Shown here in pieces: positions 1 through 6,725 of a DNA stretch of 12,495 nucleotides. The stretch comes from Fimbriimonadaceae bacterium (GTDB lineage: Bacteria; Armatimonadota; Fimbriimonadia; Fimbriimonadales; Fimbriimonadaceae): positions 1-12,495 of the forward strand of contig JACFNW010000023.1 in NCBI GenBank assembly GCA_019454665.1, written 5' to 3'. Under the pieces are notes generated by a model, which had not been told where the DNA came from, searched no databases, and worked only from the letters and a program-made list of their open reading frames with translations. Every line of letters begins with the position of its first letter. The first letter of the stretch is position 1. Made by a program: the position numbers and the translations under genes.

Positions 1-175
1 CATGCCGATTTTGGACGTGGACAAGGCCAAGACGGTCATCGTGAGCAAGCGCGGCATGGGCGCGGGGTTTGCGGGCGTCGAGAACGACCTGTTCCTGAAC
101 GACAACACGGTGATGGTGTTCGGCAACGCGAAGGGCACGATCGGCAAGATCACGGCGGCGTTGGACTCGCACTAG
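1..175 (+). CDS. pntB: NAD(P) transhydrogenase subunit beta, C-terminal fragment (5' truncated by window)
   Basis: The frame is open from the window edge (first full codon at base 2) to TAG at 173-175. The 57 visible residues start MPILDVDKAKTVIVSKR, continue through GMGAGFAGVENDLF and end GTIGKITAALDSH. This aligns from memory with the end of E. coli PntB (MPVLEVWKAQNVIVFKRSM, then NTGYAGVQNPLF). That part is domain III, the NADP(H)-binding domain. The enzyme is the membrane proton-translocating transhydrogenase, which couples hydride transfer from NADH to NADP+ to the proton gradient. The rest of the gene, and probably pntA, lies upstream of the window. No obvious intrinsic terminator follows before the next promoter at 206. 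The family call is confident although only the tail is visible. Confidence 0.9.
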   Translation, partial: MPILDVDKAKTVIVSKRGMGAGFAGVENDLFLNDNTVMVFGNAKGTIGKITAALDSH

Positions 176-205
176 GCTGGCAACGAAGAAAAAGTCTCCA
201 GGGGC

Positions 206-235
206 TTGACAGACACCTCGCATTGGTACTATAGT
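206..235 (+). promoter_or_regulatory. Sigma70-like promoter for the 243-3946 gene run
   Basis: A perfect -35 TTGACA (206-211) is followed by an 18-bp spacer and -10 TATAGT (230-235). A start site about 7 nt after the -10 falls at 242-243, exactly at the ATG of the next gene. No Shine-Dalgarno sequence precedes that ATG, so the mRNA is probably leaderless. The -10 lies inside a palindrome (222-241), which suggests the promoter is repressible. Confidence 0.75.
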
Positions 236-241
236 ACCAAT
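222..241. promoter_or_regulatory. Perfect 20-bp palindrome over the -10 box (candidate operator)
   Basis: ATTGGTACTATAGTACCAAT is identical to its own reverse complement over all 20 bases. It covers the -10 TATAGT at 230-235 and ends one base before the ATG at 243. Its size, symmetry and position fit a dimeric repressor site that would block RNA polymerase. The GT(N8)AC core is compatible with the loose GntR-family operator pattern, but I cannot assign a regulator and none is encoded in the window. Confidence 0.7.
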
Positions 242-242
242 C

Positions 243-767
243 ATGAAGCGCGGTTCGATCTCTGGAGGCTTGGCGTTAGCGGTCACCTGTTGTCTGTCGG
301 GTGGGTTGGTGCTGGGTCTCGGGGTCGTTTCGTCGGCTCGTTCCCAGGCTTGGCGGCTCGAACAGGCGCGGCCTTCGGTCCCGCCGAATCCAGAACTCGG
401 CACACGGGTCGAACTTCGGCCCGAGCGGTTCCTCGGCGACCCGCCCGCCGGCCCTCTGCTCGTCGTTCTGGCGGGTGCGTGTTCGACGTGCAGCAGCGAG
501 CCCGTCCAACCGGTGGCGGGGCTTGATCAGGAGTCGTTTTCTCGGGTCGTCGTGGTGGTCCAAGGGCCGCCTGAGGAGGTCGCGAAGTGGCGCGAGCGAG
601 TCCCCGAGCCGGCGCACCTCTATGCCGATGAAGACGGTGCGGTCACGGCCGCCCTGGCGCCCCGGTTCCTGCCGCGCAGCCACGCCGTGTCCGCCGAGGG
701 ACGGTTGATCGGCTTTCAGGCCACACCGCTCGACGATCCCAACCTCGCGTTCGGAGGCCGCTCGTGA
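243..767 (+). CDS. Membrane-anchored thioredoxin-fold (redoxin/TlpA-like) protein
   Basis: This 174-aa protein has a hydrophobic N-terminal segment (about residues 8-31) that serves as a signal or membrane anchor, so its catalytic part should face the periplasm. The sequence PLLVVLAGACSTCSSEP places a CxxC (C80-S-T-C83) directly after a beta-strand, as in thioredoxins and TlpA-like redoxins. RFLPRSHAV (P144) fits the cis-proline loop, followed by an AEGRLIG strand. Thiol-disulfide exchange is therefore likely; whether it oxidises or reduces cannot be told. The overall family match is loose and the domain is short. It is the first gene after a strong promoter, its ATG lies 7 nt behind the -10, and its stop overlaps the next start (GTGA). 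The cysteine-rich exported protein two genes downstream is an obvious candidate substrate (inference). Confidence 0.7.
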   Translation: MKRGSISGGLALAVTCCLSGGLVLGLGVVSSARSQAWRLEQARPSVPPNPELGTRVELRPERFLGDPPAGPLLVVLAGACSTCSSEPVQPVAGLDQESFSRVVVVVQGPPEEVAKWRERVPEPAHLYADEDGAVTAALAPRFLPRSHAVSAEGRLIGFQATPLDDPNLAFGGRS

Positions 768-1321
768 AGCGCGGCGTCACGTTGGTCGAGCTGCTCGTCG
801 TCGCCGCGATCGTCGCCGTTTTGGCGGCGCTCGTGTCGCCCGCTCTGTTCGGCGCGGTCGAACGTGGCCGCACAACGAACTGCGTCAACCATCTGCGACA
901 GGTCCATCTCGCACTGGCGCTTTACCGGGAAGACCACGGTGGGGCGACCGAAGGGTCGGCAACGGCGATGGGCTACCCGCCGTTCCTGACGTTTGCGGTT
1001 CGCGACCGGCTCGATCCCCGGCTGCTCCACTGTCCGCGAACGCCGAACGAGTACATCCAAAGCCCCGGGGCCGTCGGCTACATCCTGATGGCCGTTGATC
1101 GCCAGCCGGCCACGCCCCGGACCGATTTCGCCGCCCACGTGGCCCGCGTCCATTCCGCCGCCATCGAAGTGGTGGACGTCAACCACAAGACCCCGACCAC
1201 CGATTTGCACGCTCCCCTCACCACGAAACACGCCTTCGGATTGACTGTAGGCGGGTCCCTCGTCACCCGCACCAAGCGCGGCGATTGGGGCGACCTGCGC
1301 TGGTGGGAACGTGCCGAGTGA
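764..1321 (+). CDS. Pseudopilin-like protein with type IV prepilin N-terminus
   Basis: This 185-aa protein starts MKRGVTLVELLVVAAIVAVL, a textbook class III (prepilin) signal. A prepilin peptidase would cut after G4, leaving V5 as the new N-terminus and E9 at position +5, followed by a hydrophobic helix. The body has a CVNHLRQVHLALALYREDHGG helix and an LLHCP motif. A C-terminal KHAFGLTVGGSLV stretch resembles the H-X9-DG region of DUF1559-type pseudopilins, but the final DG is changed. The start is GTG at 764, overlapping the upstream stop as GTGA, which indicates translational coupling. No secretion ATPase or other pilus gene is nearby, so it must use machinery encoded elsewhere or act as a separate pseudopilin. 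Its place between a redoxin and a Cys-rich exported protein is unusual. Confidence 0.85.
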   Translation: MKRGVTLVELLVVAAIVAVLAALVSPALFGAVERGRTTNCVNHLRQVHLALALYREDHGGATEGSATAMGYPPFLTFAVRDRLDPRLLHCPRTPNEYIQSPGAVGYILMAVDRQPATPRTDFAAHVARVHSAAIEVVDVNHKTPTTDLHAPLTTKHAFGLTVGGSLVTRTKRGDWGDLRWWERAE

Positions 1322-1611
1322 AAACCATGAGACTGAAGAAACTCCTGATCGCCACCCTCGTCGGATGCGCCGTGTTGGCGTCGCCCTACCCGTGCAACTG
1401 GAACTTCGCGCCCGGTTCGTGCGAGAGCACGGACGATTGCACCCCCACCGAATACGGACCCTCCTCGTTCGTGTGCTACACGCCGGCGAGCGGAGGATGC
1501 TGCATGTGCGAGAGCACCCCCGCCCTCTGCGGCAGCAAACCGGTCACGATCCGCTACAAACGCTTCTTCACGGGCCTCAGTTGCAACCTCGGGGAGAATT
1601 GCGAAGGCTGA
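1318..1611 (+). CDS. Small exported cysteine-rich protein (10 Cys), possible lipoprotein
   Basis: There are two plausible starts: GTG 1318, overlapping the upstream TGA as GTGA and giving MKTMRLKKLLIATLVGC, and ATG 1327. The longer form gives 97 aa and an n-region and hydrophobic core typical of a lipoprotein signal ending in the lipobox LVGC. With either start, signal peptidase I cleavage after AVLA is the alternative. Numbered from ATG 1327, the exported part has cysteines at 23, 32, 38, 50, 58, 59, 61, 68, 86 and 92, including a CCMC cluster. There are few hydrophobic residues otherwise, which is typical of a small domain held together by disulfides or bound metal. I do not recognise the family. 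Tight coupling to the pseudopilin and the CxxC redoxin suggests it is exported and oxidised or reduced by its operon partner. Confidence 0.75.
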   Translation: MKTMRLKKLLIATLVGCAVLASPYPCNWNFAPGSCESTDDCTPTEYGPSSFVCYTPASGGCCMCESTPALCGSKPVTIRYKRFFTGLSCNLGENCEG

Positions 1612-2255
1612 ACCTGCTCTGGACAGCCTTGGCTGCCATCGGCTTGGTCGCGACGTGGATCGCAGCCAACCACCGTCCGCCTGGGCTGGAAGACCACGCG
1701 CTCCGCGTCGCCAAGGCGTTCGTCCAAGGCGACGCGGCTACCCTGGTCGGTTACGCCGATCCCGACGAACTGAGAAAAGTCGGCCTCGATCGCGCGAAGG
1801 CGGAACGACTGATCGCCGAGCTGGTCGCCCCGCGCGTCAAGCAATGGCAAGACCTCGAGCCCACGATCGAAGCGCAGGTGCTGGCCCTTGGGGCCCAAGG
1901 CGTCGCCAGGGTCCACTGGAAGGGCCAGGGACGCGAGGCCGCGCTGATGTTCGAAGTCGAGCCCACCGATCACGGCCCCCGAAGCCGCCTCGTCTACCAC
2001 GTGGTGCGCGCCTGGGACCTCGAGCATCAGCGGCTGCACCCGAACCCCTCGCTTCAAGCCACCCCCGAAGGCCGGCTGGCTGGCTTGGCCAGGGATCGCC
2101 ACACGCTTTCGAAACTGGGTGTCCACGGCATCGCGAAGCGAGACCTCGCCGAACCGATCGCCTCGTGGGACGCCATGGAGCGGATCTGGCGATCCGCACC
2201 CTCCCTCGCCAAGACCTTGAACCGGGCCGCCGAAACGACGAACGACCCGGGATAA
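1599..2255 (+). CDS. Membrane-anchored hypothetical protein (possible NTF2-like fold)
   Basis: The start is uncertain. TTG 1599 overlaps the upstream gene and gives MRRLNLLWTALAAIGLVATW, a classic signal anchor; CTG 1608 and TTG 1629 are alternatives, and no ATG exists in this part of the frame. From TTG the protein has 218 aa: one N-terminal membrane segment (about 5-22), then a mixed alpha/beta domain. The sequence HALRVAKAFVQGDAATLVGYADPDE resembles the first helices of NTF2-like or DUF4878-type extracytoplasmic domains, but this is only a resemblance. The tail (about 140-218) is polar and proline-rich. It has no cysteines and no recognisable catalytic motif. It is in the same operon as the redoxin, pseudopilin and Cys-rich protein and may be a structural partner on the outer face of the membrane. 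Confidence 0.6.
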   Translation: MRRLNLLWTALAAIGLVATWIAANHRPPGLEDHALRVAKAFVQGDAATLVGYADPDELRKVGLDRAKAERLIAELVAPRVKQWQDLEPTIEAQVLALGAQGVARVHWKGQGREAALMFEVEPTDHGPRSRLVYHVVRAWDLEHQRLHPNPSLQATPEGRLAGLARDRHTLSKLGVHGIAKRDLAEPIASWDAMERIWRSAPSLAKTLNRAAETTNDPG

Positions 2256-2273
2256 AGGAGAGGTCCGAGCGGT

Positions 2274-2288
2274 GGCGAATCTTTCGCC
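2274..2288. repeat. Short inverted repeat in the intergenic gap
   Basis: GGCGAA-TCT-TTCGCC forms a perfect 6-bp stem with a 3-nt loop in the 48-bp gap before the VOC gene. No T-run follows, so it is not a convincing terminator. It may mark an mRNA stability or processing point between the first four genes and the last two of this run. Confidence 0.4.
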
Positions 2289-2303
2289 CATAGGTACCTC
2301 GCC

Positions 2304-2690
2304 ATGGGCGGCACTCTCTCAAAGCTCATCTTGGACGTCGCGGACTTGGACCGCTCTCTGGAGTTCTACTCCGGCGTCCTGGGCTTGCGCGTGGCATCCA
2401 CCGACACGTGGGATGGCCACCGAGTGGCGCGGCTCCTCGCCGGAACCGCCGAAATCCTCCTGCTCCAGCAACCCAAGCACGAGCAGAACCCCGCGCTCGA
2501 TCGGAGCGGCGGACTGGTCATCAACCTTATGGTGAGCGGCTTGGCCGAACTCGCCAAGGCCATCGAACTCAGCCGGTTCCACGTGTTGCGCGGACTTCAA
2601 AACGCCCTTTGGGGCGAACGCACCTTCCTCGTCGCCGACCCCGACGGCTATGCCGTCCTGCTCAGCGAACCCGTCGAGACCATCCACTGA
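2304..2690 (+). CDS. VOC / glyoxalase-bleomycin-resistance fold protein
   Basis: This 128-aa protein has the usual length for a single VOC domain of two beta-alpha-beta-beta-beta modules. The opening KLILDVADLDRSLEFYSGVLGL is the hallmark first module. The end FLVADPDGYAVLLSEP is the hallmark last module, with E122 in the position of the usual metal-binding glutamate. The expected first-module metal histidine near the N-terminus is not evident (KLILDV instead of an H-containing strand), so metal-dependent catalysis is doubtful; the substrate cannot be predicted. The ATG at 2304 has no strong Shine-Dalgarno. It lies 48 bp after the preceding gene and 5 bp before the next, so it may be co-transcribed with both. 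It is probably cytoplasmic, unlike its exported neighbours. Confidence 0.85.
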   Translation: MGGTLSKLILDVADLDRSLEFYSGVLGLRVASTDTWDGHRVARLLAGTAEILLLQQPKHEQNPALDRSGGLVINLMVSGLAELAKAIELSRFHVLRGLQNALWGERTFLVADPDGYAVLLSEPVETIH

Positions 2691-2695
2691 CGACG

Positions 2696-3946
2696 ATGGA
2701 ACGCGGAAGGTACTGGGGATGGCTGGTCGGGGGAGTCCTTCTCGGCTTGGTCGGCGGGTGGTTCTATGCGATCCGGCACCCCGGTTCGCGCGACCTCTAC
2801 GATCTGGCCTATGGCTTCGGAGCATACATTCGCGAACTGGCCACGCATGGCGCTTACCGGGCCGTGTTCGAGAACCATCCCACCTATGGGCCCATCGAGT
2901 TCCGCACCAGCCGGATGCCCCTGATTCCGGTGCTTGGGGCTTTCGCGTCGCTGTTCGGGCGCGAGGTGGTGTGGCTTTATCTGATCAAGAATGCCGCCGC
3001 CCTGGCGCTTCTGGCCTGGGCGCTCGCGGCCGCACGGGAGTCGTCCGCGTTCCGCGCGCGCTACGTCTTGCCGCTGGTTGTGTTTCTCTTGGTGCCGACC
3101 CATGCGGCGGTGCTGTTCGCCGTGGATTTCGAGGAAGGCTACGTCCTGCCCCTCCTCTGCGCTTCGCTCCTGCTGGCCACTCTGCCCGCCGACCGAATGA
3201 CCCGGGGCCGAGTGGTCGGACTCGCGTTGGCTCTGGCGGCGATGGTCTTGCTCAAGAGTTCGCTGCTCTTGGTGGCCGGTGTGCTGGCTGTGGCTGCCCT
3301 GCTCAGGCCGAGGGCGGCGGGCGTGTCGCGGGCCATGCCGATGTTGGGATTGGTGGCGGCGAGTGTGGCTTGGGGGTGGTTCGGCTTTCTGGCGAGCGGG
3401 CGCTGGGCGATCGGAGGAGATGCTTCGAGCGGCAACGGCCCCAACTTCTACAAGGCCAACAACCCGCACACCCTCGACTACTACCCCCTGCGGCACCTCG
3501 ACCTGCTCGACGAACGGGGCCTGACCAAGATCCAAGCCAGTTACAAGGACGAGTGGGACCTGCACGACACCACGATGCGGGAAGGCTGGGAGTTCCGGCG
3601 CGACCATCCAGAAGCGGTCGGCGAGATGAACCGTCGCAAGGCGTTCTCGATGTTTCTGCGCACGACTCCCGCCTACTTCATGGAGCCCGTTCCCGAGCGG
3701 CTTGGCCAAGACTATCGGCTTTGGGTGGCGCGCCTTGCGCAATGGCTTGGACTGGCTGTGGTGGTCTGGGGGCTCTTGCCGCGACGGAGCGCGATGGCTC
3801 GGCGGGTGGCGCTCGCGACCCTGGGTGTCTACGCCGCGTACCTGGTCCCTTACGTGTTGGGGTTCGTGTACGAACGTCATTTGACGCCGCTCATCGCGAC
3901 ATCGCTGTTCGCCGCCATGCTGATCTGGTCGAACCCGCGAGACTAG
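2696..3946 (+). CDS. Multipass membrane protein, GT-C (family 39-like) glycosyltransferase candidate
   Basis: This 416-aa integral membrane protein starts at ATG 2696, 5 nt after the preceding TGA. The first helix spans about residues 7-26. A polar extracytoplasmic loop with RDLYDLAYGFGAYIRELATHG follows, then SRMPLIPVLGAFASLFG and further membrane segments at about 92-112, 122-142, 147-163, 172-201 and 212-232. A large polar loop follows (about 240-335, FYKANNPHTLDYYPLRHLDL), and the last segments lie near 345-362, 370-391 and 396-411. An acidic residue in the first loop, a Y...SRMPLIP segment soon after, and a terminal YERHLTPLI motif are the layout of GT-C enzymes such as ArnT/PMT-like glycosyltransferase family 39, which use polyprenyl-phosphate sugars. 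Donor and acceptor are unknown. The stop overlaps the GH57 stop on the other strand. Confidence 0.6.
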   Translation: MERGRYWGWLVGGVLLGLVGGWFYAIRHPGSRDLYDLAYGFGAYIRELATHGAYRAVFENHPTYGPIEFRTSRMPLIPVLGAFASLFGREVVWLYLIKNAAALALLAWALAAARESSAFRARYVLPLVVFLLVPTHAAVLFAVDFEEGYVLPLLCASLLLATLPADRMTRGRVVGLALALAAMVLLKSSLLLVAGVLAVAALLRPRAAGVSRAMPMLGLVAASVAWGWFGFLASGRWAIGGDASSGNGPNFYKANNPHTLDYYPLRHLDLLDERGLTKIQASYKDEWDLHDTTMREGWEFRRDHPEAVGEMNRRKAFSMFLRTTPAYFMEPVPERLGQDYRLWVARLAQWLGLAVVVWGLLPRRSAMARRVALATLGVYAAYLVPYVLGFVYERHLTPLIATSLFAAMLIWSNPRD

Positions 3947-5652
3947 GCCAAGTGGAGTTCGTTGCCTAACGTGTGGTCCAGCGCCGCCCAAAGGTTCAGG
4001 TCGATCTCGGGGAACGGGGCGTCCTTCTGCTCGCAATCCTCAAGGAACGCCTGCTCGCCCAACGTGAGCGGCGAGCCGTCCTTGACTCGGCGAGCGAGGT
4101 CGGCGAGGCGGCCGAAGCGGTCAATGTGATCCTCGAAGCGGACCTCGGAATAGTCGCGGGCGGATTGCGTCGAGATCAAGAACTGCCAGTCGGAGGCTTC
4201 GGCCAGCAGGAGTTCGCGCGCGCATTGCTCGGCGATGCGCTTGGGCAAGCCGGTCCGGCACTCCTGCGCCAAGGCGATCATGGCCTTCTGCGCGGCATGG
4301 AGTTTGGGCCAGGTCCACGCGTTCTCTTCGTTGAGCCACACGAAGTGGTAGCCGCCCTCGCCCCACGAGCCTTCGGGGAGAGTGATCGTCGCCGCGGGCG
4401 GCTCGAGGTCGAGCAGTTCGCCTCCCGTGACGCATTGCAGATCGGGGTCGTTGTGCATGCGCAAGGCGCACTCGTAGAGGAACTCGGGCCCTTCCCACCA
4501 CCAGTGGCCGAACAACTCGGTGTCGTACATGGCGACCACGGTTCCCAGTCGGTCCTTGCTGCCTTTGTATTGGGCCAGCGTGCTCTTCAGGGTCTGCACG
4601 AAGTCTTCGGCGTGGTTCGGGATCTGTTCGTAGGCTTCCCAGGGGTTGTAGGGCCGCTTGGCGCCGAGGTCGCGCTTGTCCTCGCTGATCGCCCAGTAGC
4701 GCAGGCGGCCGGGATACAACTGCTTGTGGAACTCCAGGTAGCGGGCGTCGCCGGGGTAGCCGTGGTCGCCCGACCACACCTTGACCGTGGTCTCGGGGTC
4801 GCGGGCGTAGAGTTGGACGCCGTTCGGCAGGGAATAGCGCTCGTACTCGCTGCGCTCCTCGGGGGGCGGGGTGAAGTACTTGGCGCTTCGCGCGAACAAC
4901 TCGGCGAGTTGGGGGAACTTGCCCGCATAGGTGCCGAGCGGCGCGCCGCCGCGGATCATGTGCGAATCCACGAAGAAGTACTCGAGGCCGTTCTCTTTGA
5001 GAAAATGCTCGACGCCCTTGCGCGCCCAGGGTTCCTCGTCGGCGACGGGCGACTTCCAGGCGTAGGCCGGGCGATAGGCGCATTCGGGGAGCCAGATGCC
5101 GCGCGGGGGTTTGCCGAAGCGCTTGGTGTGGCTGGAGACGGCCAGCTTGACTTGGGCCTGGACGGACTCTTCGGTCGCCAACAGGGGGAGATAGCCGTGC
5201 GTGGCGCCGCACGTGATGATCTCGATGCTGCCTTGTTCTTGGTAGTAGCGGAAGCCCTCGCAGATCGAGCGGCCCCATTGGTGCTTGAACTGGACGAGTT
5301 GCCGCGTGTACCACCGCTGCCACATGTGGGCGAGGCCCTCCATCCAGAGCGGCCCCTCGATCTGAAATCGCCGCTGGTCGGCGATGGCGAAGTCGATCTT
5401 GGACTGGCAGTAGTCTTCGAAGCCGTCCTTGAACGCCGGATCGTCGAGTTGCTCGGCGAGGATCGGCGTGAGGTTGATCGTCCAGCGCGGCCGGATGTCC
5501 TGTTGCAGGAGCCTATCGAGGGCGTGCAGGATGGGCAAGTAGCACTCGGCCGCGCTCTCGTTGATCCAGTCGCTGCCGTGCGGCGATTTGCCGTGCGAGA
5601 GCACATAGGGCATGTGCGAGTGGAGGCACAGCAGGAATCTGCCGACGGGCAT
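3943..5652 (-). CDS. GH57 1,4-alpha-glucan branching enzyme
   Basis: This 569-aa protein (typical for the family is about 520-570) has the GH57 opening FLLCLHSHMPYV. GIWLPECAY contains the catalytic nucleophile (E190 here, equivalent to E183/E184 in Thermococcus and Thermus enzymes). AMYDTELFGHWWWEGPEFL contains the acid/base (D377). The C-terminal 140 residues match the DUF1957 helical region that accompanies branching enzymes (WGEGGYHFVWLNEENAWTW, then HAAQKAMIALAQ). It should transfer alpha-1,4 chains to alpha-1,6 positions in glycogen, in the cytosol; no signal peptide is present. No other glycogen gene is in the window. It starts 26 nt after the stop of the upstream minus-strand gene. 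A TACAAT box (5663-5658) ends 5 nt before the ATG and could give a leaderless transcript, or it may be read through from the 7.7-kb operon. Confidence 0.93.
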   Translation of the reverse strand: MPVGRFLLCLHSHMPYVLSHGKSPHGSDWINESAAECYLPILHALDRLLQQDIRPRWTINLTPILAEQLDDPAFKDGFEDYCQSKIDFAIADQRRFQIEGPLWMEGLAHMWQRWYTRQLVQFKHQWGRSICEGFRYYQEQGSIEIITCGATHGYLPLLATEESVQAQVKLAVSSHTKRFGKPPRGIWLPECAYRPAYAWKSPVADEEPWARKGVEHFLKENGLEYFFVDSHMIRGGAPLGTYAGKFPQLAELFARSAKYFTPPPEERSEYERYSLPNGVQLYARDPETTVKVWSGDHGYPGDARYLEFHKQLYPGRLRYWAISEDKRDLGAKRPYNPWEAYEQIPNHAEDFVQTLKSTLAQYKGSKDRLGTVVAMYDTELFGHWWWEGPEFLYECALRMHNDPDLQCVTGGELLDLEPPAATITLPEGSWGEGGYHFVWLNEENAWTWPKLHAAQKAMIALAQECRTGLPKRIAEQCARELLLAEASDWQFLISTQSARDYSEVRFEDHIDRFGRLADLARRVKDGSPLTLGEQAFLEDCEQKDAPFPEIDLNLWAALDHTLGNELHLA

Positions 5653-5657
5653 GGTTC

Positions 5658-5663
5658 ATTGTA
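5658..5663 (-). promoter_or_regulatory. Possible -10 box just upstream of the branching-enzyme ATG
   Basis: On the minus strand TACAAT is followed by 5 nt and then the ATG at 5652. This echoes the TATAGT-N7-ATG arrangement at 230-245 and would give a leaderless or almost leaderless mRNA. No good -35 is seen 16-18 nt upstream, so this is weak. Confidence 0.35.
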
Positions 5664-5678
5664 GCCGAGCCGACGGGT

Positions 5679-6725
5679 TCAGGCGCGCCGACGGCGCCCT
5701 AGATAGGCCACGGCGGTTCCAAAGGCGATGAGCGCCACGCCATAGTGCCAGGGCTTGGGGGCAAAAGGCTCGGCATGGTTCTTGGCCACGATCGTTTCGC
5801 TTTGTTGAACCTCCCTCAGGGCGTCGAGGTCGAGCCACTCGCCGGTCCATTCGTAGGGGACCTCCTCGCCCAGCCGTTTGTCCAGGACGTGCGTGCCGAC
5901 GGGTATGCCCAGGTTCCGATCAACAGCGGTTTCTTCGATCTGCGACTCGGGGGTGTACAGCAGATCCTGGGCCACAGCGCCATCCGGTCGGAATCGGGTC
6001 AAGCGAACGCTGGCGAAGGATAGCTTGCCGTTGGCGATCCGCCCGTCGGTCAAATCGTATCGTTCGTTCAGGAACCAGGACTTGTCGGTGAATTGGCGAT
6101 GATAATCTACCCGGGAAACTTTGGAACGGTTCTCATCGGCAAAGTGGACTTCCATCCTGGCTTGGTACGGTTCCAATTCGAATGCCTTCACCGTCGTGGT
6201 GTAGACGTCCACGGGGAGTCCGTCCGACACGCGCTTTGCGACCGGTGCACTCTCTGCCAACCGCCGTCCAAGCACGAACTGGCTTGCGATGGAGCCGACG
6301 ATGGACAAGCGCTGATCGGGGAACACACGCGCGATGCGTTCGCCTTGAATCCAAAACATCGAGGCCCCATCGCGGTACACCTGCTTCTCGGTGCATTGGC
6401 CGGCGCCGAGCACGGGTGCGGGATGCTCCGACACCATCCATCCGTCGCCGACGGCGATCTTGGCCTTCCCCTCGACGGTCCTGCCCTTTCGGGCTTCCTG
6501 CGCGGCGCGGATCAAGAACTCTCCGTTGCGCTCGACGGTCTCCTTGGGAACTCCTGCGAGCCGGAGGGCCCGCGAAGTATCGCTCGCTTCTTTTGCGGGA
6601 GATCTCGGGTCCTCGACGGGCGGAGTCGTAAAAGTGACGCGATACACCCAAGCGTCGGCTTGAGCCGAGTTAGCCAGCGCGATGGCGGCGGCAAGAACGA
6701 CGGTTACATGTTGCTTGTTACACAT
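5679..6725 (-). CDS. Exported protein with C-terminal membrane anchor, unknown function
   Basis: This 348-aa protein has a clear signal peptide (hydrophobic about 7-18, cleavage likely after AQA at 23). The rest is predominantly a beta-rich exported domain, then a C-terminal hydrophobic segment GVALIAFGTAVAYLG (329-343) followed by RRRRA. This is a positive-inside tail anchor resembling sorting tails such as PEP-CTERM, but it lacks their PEP motif. Apart from C2 the only cysteine is C111. The segment VDRNLGIPVGTHVLDKRLGEEVPYEW (269-292) looks like a structured motif, but I cannot name the family. The ATG overlaps the end of the upstream Cys-rich gene by 22 nt, in a different frame, and no other start is available downstream, so the two are translationally coupled. 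It is probably a membrane-tethered partner of the Cys-rich protein (inference). Confidence 0.75.
   Translation of the reverse strand: MCNKQHVTVVLAAAIALANSAQADAWVYRVTFTTPPVEDPRSPAKEASDTSRALRLAGVPKETVERNGEFLIRAAQEARKGRTVEGKAKIAVGDGWMVSEHPAPVLGAGQCTEKQVYRDGASMFWIQGERIARVFPDQRLSIVGSIASQFVLGRRLAESAPVAKRVSDGLPVDVYTTTVKAFELEPYQARMEVHFADENRSKVSRVDYHRQFTDKSWFLNERYDLTDGRIANGKLSFASVRLTRFRPDGAVAQDLLYTPESQIEETAVDRNLGIPVGTHVLDKRLGEEVPYEWTGEWLDLDALREVQQSETIVAKNHAEPFAPKPWHYGVALIAFGTAVAYLGRRRRA

Noticed and set aside
1311..1598. Upstream extension of the anchored hypothetical protein through the Cys-rich gene
   Set aside because: The extension is an H/R-rich out-of-frame reading of the Cys-rich gene, which itself has a signal sequence and patterned cysteines.
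2274..2303. Rho-independent terminator before the VOC gene
   Set aside because: The hairpin is short (6 bp) and not followed by a T-run.
3973..5664. A long open frame on the plus strand opposite the branching enzyme
   Set aside because: Its translation is a low-complexity L/A/G/E/V-rich product without family motifs, as expected from the complement of a GC-rich gene; the minus-strand GH57 has all catalytic motifs.
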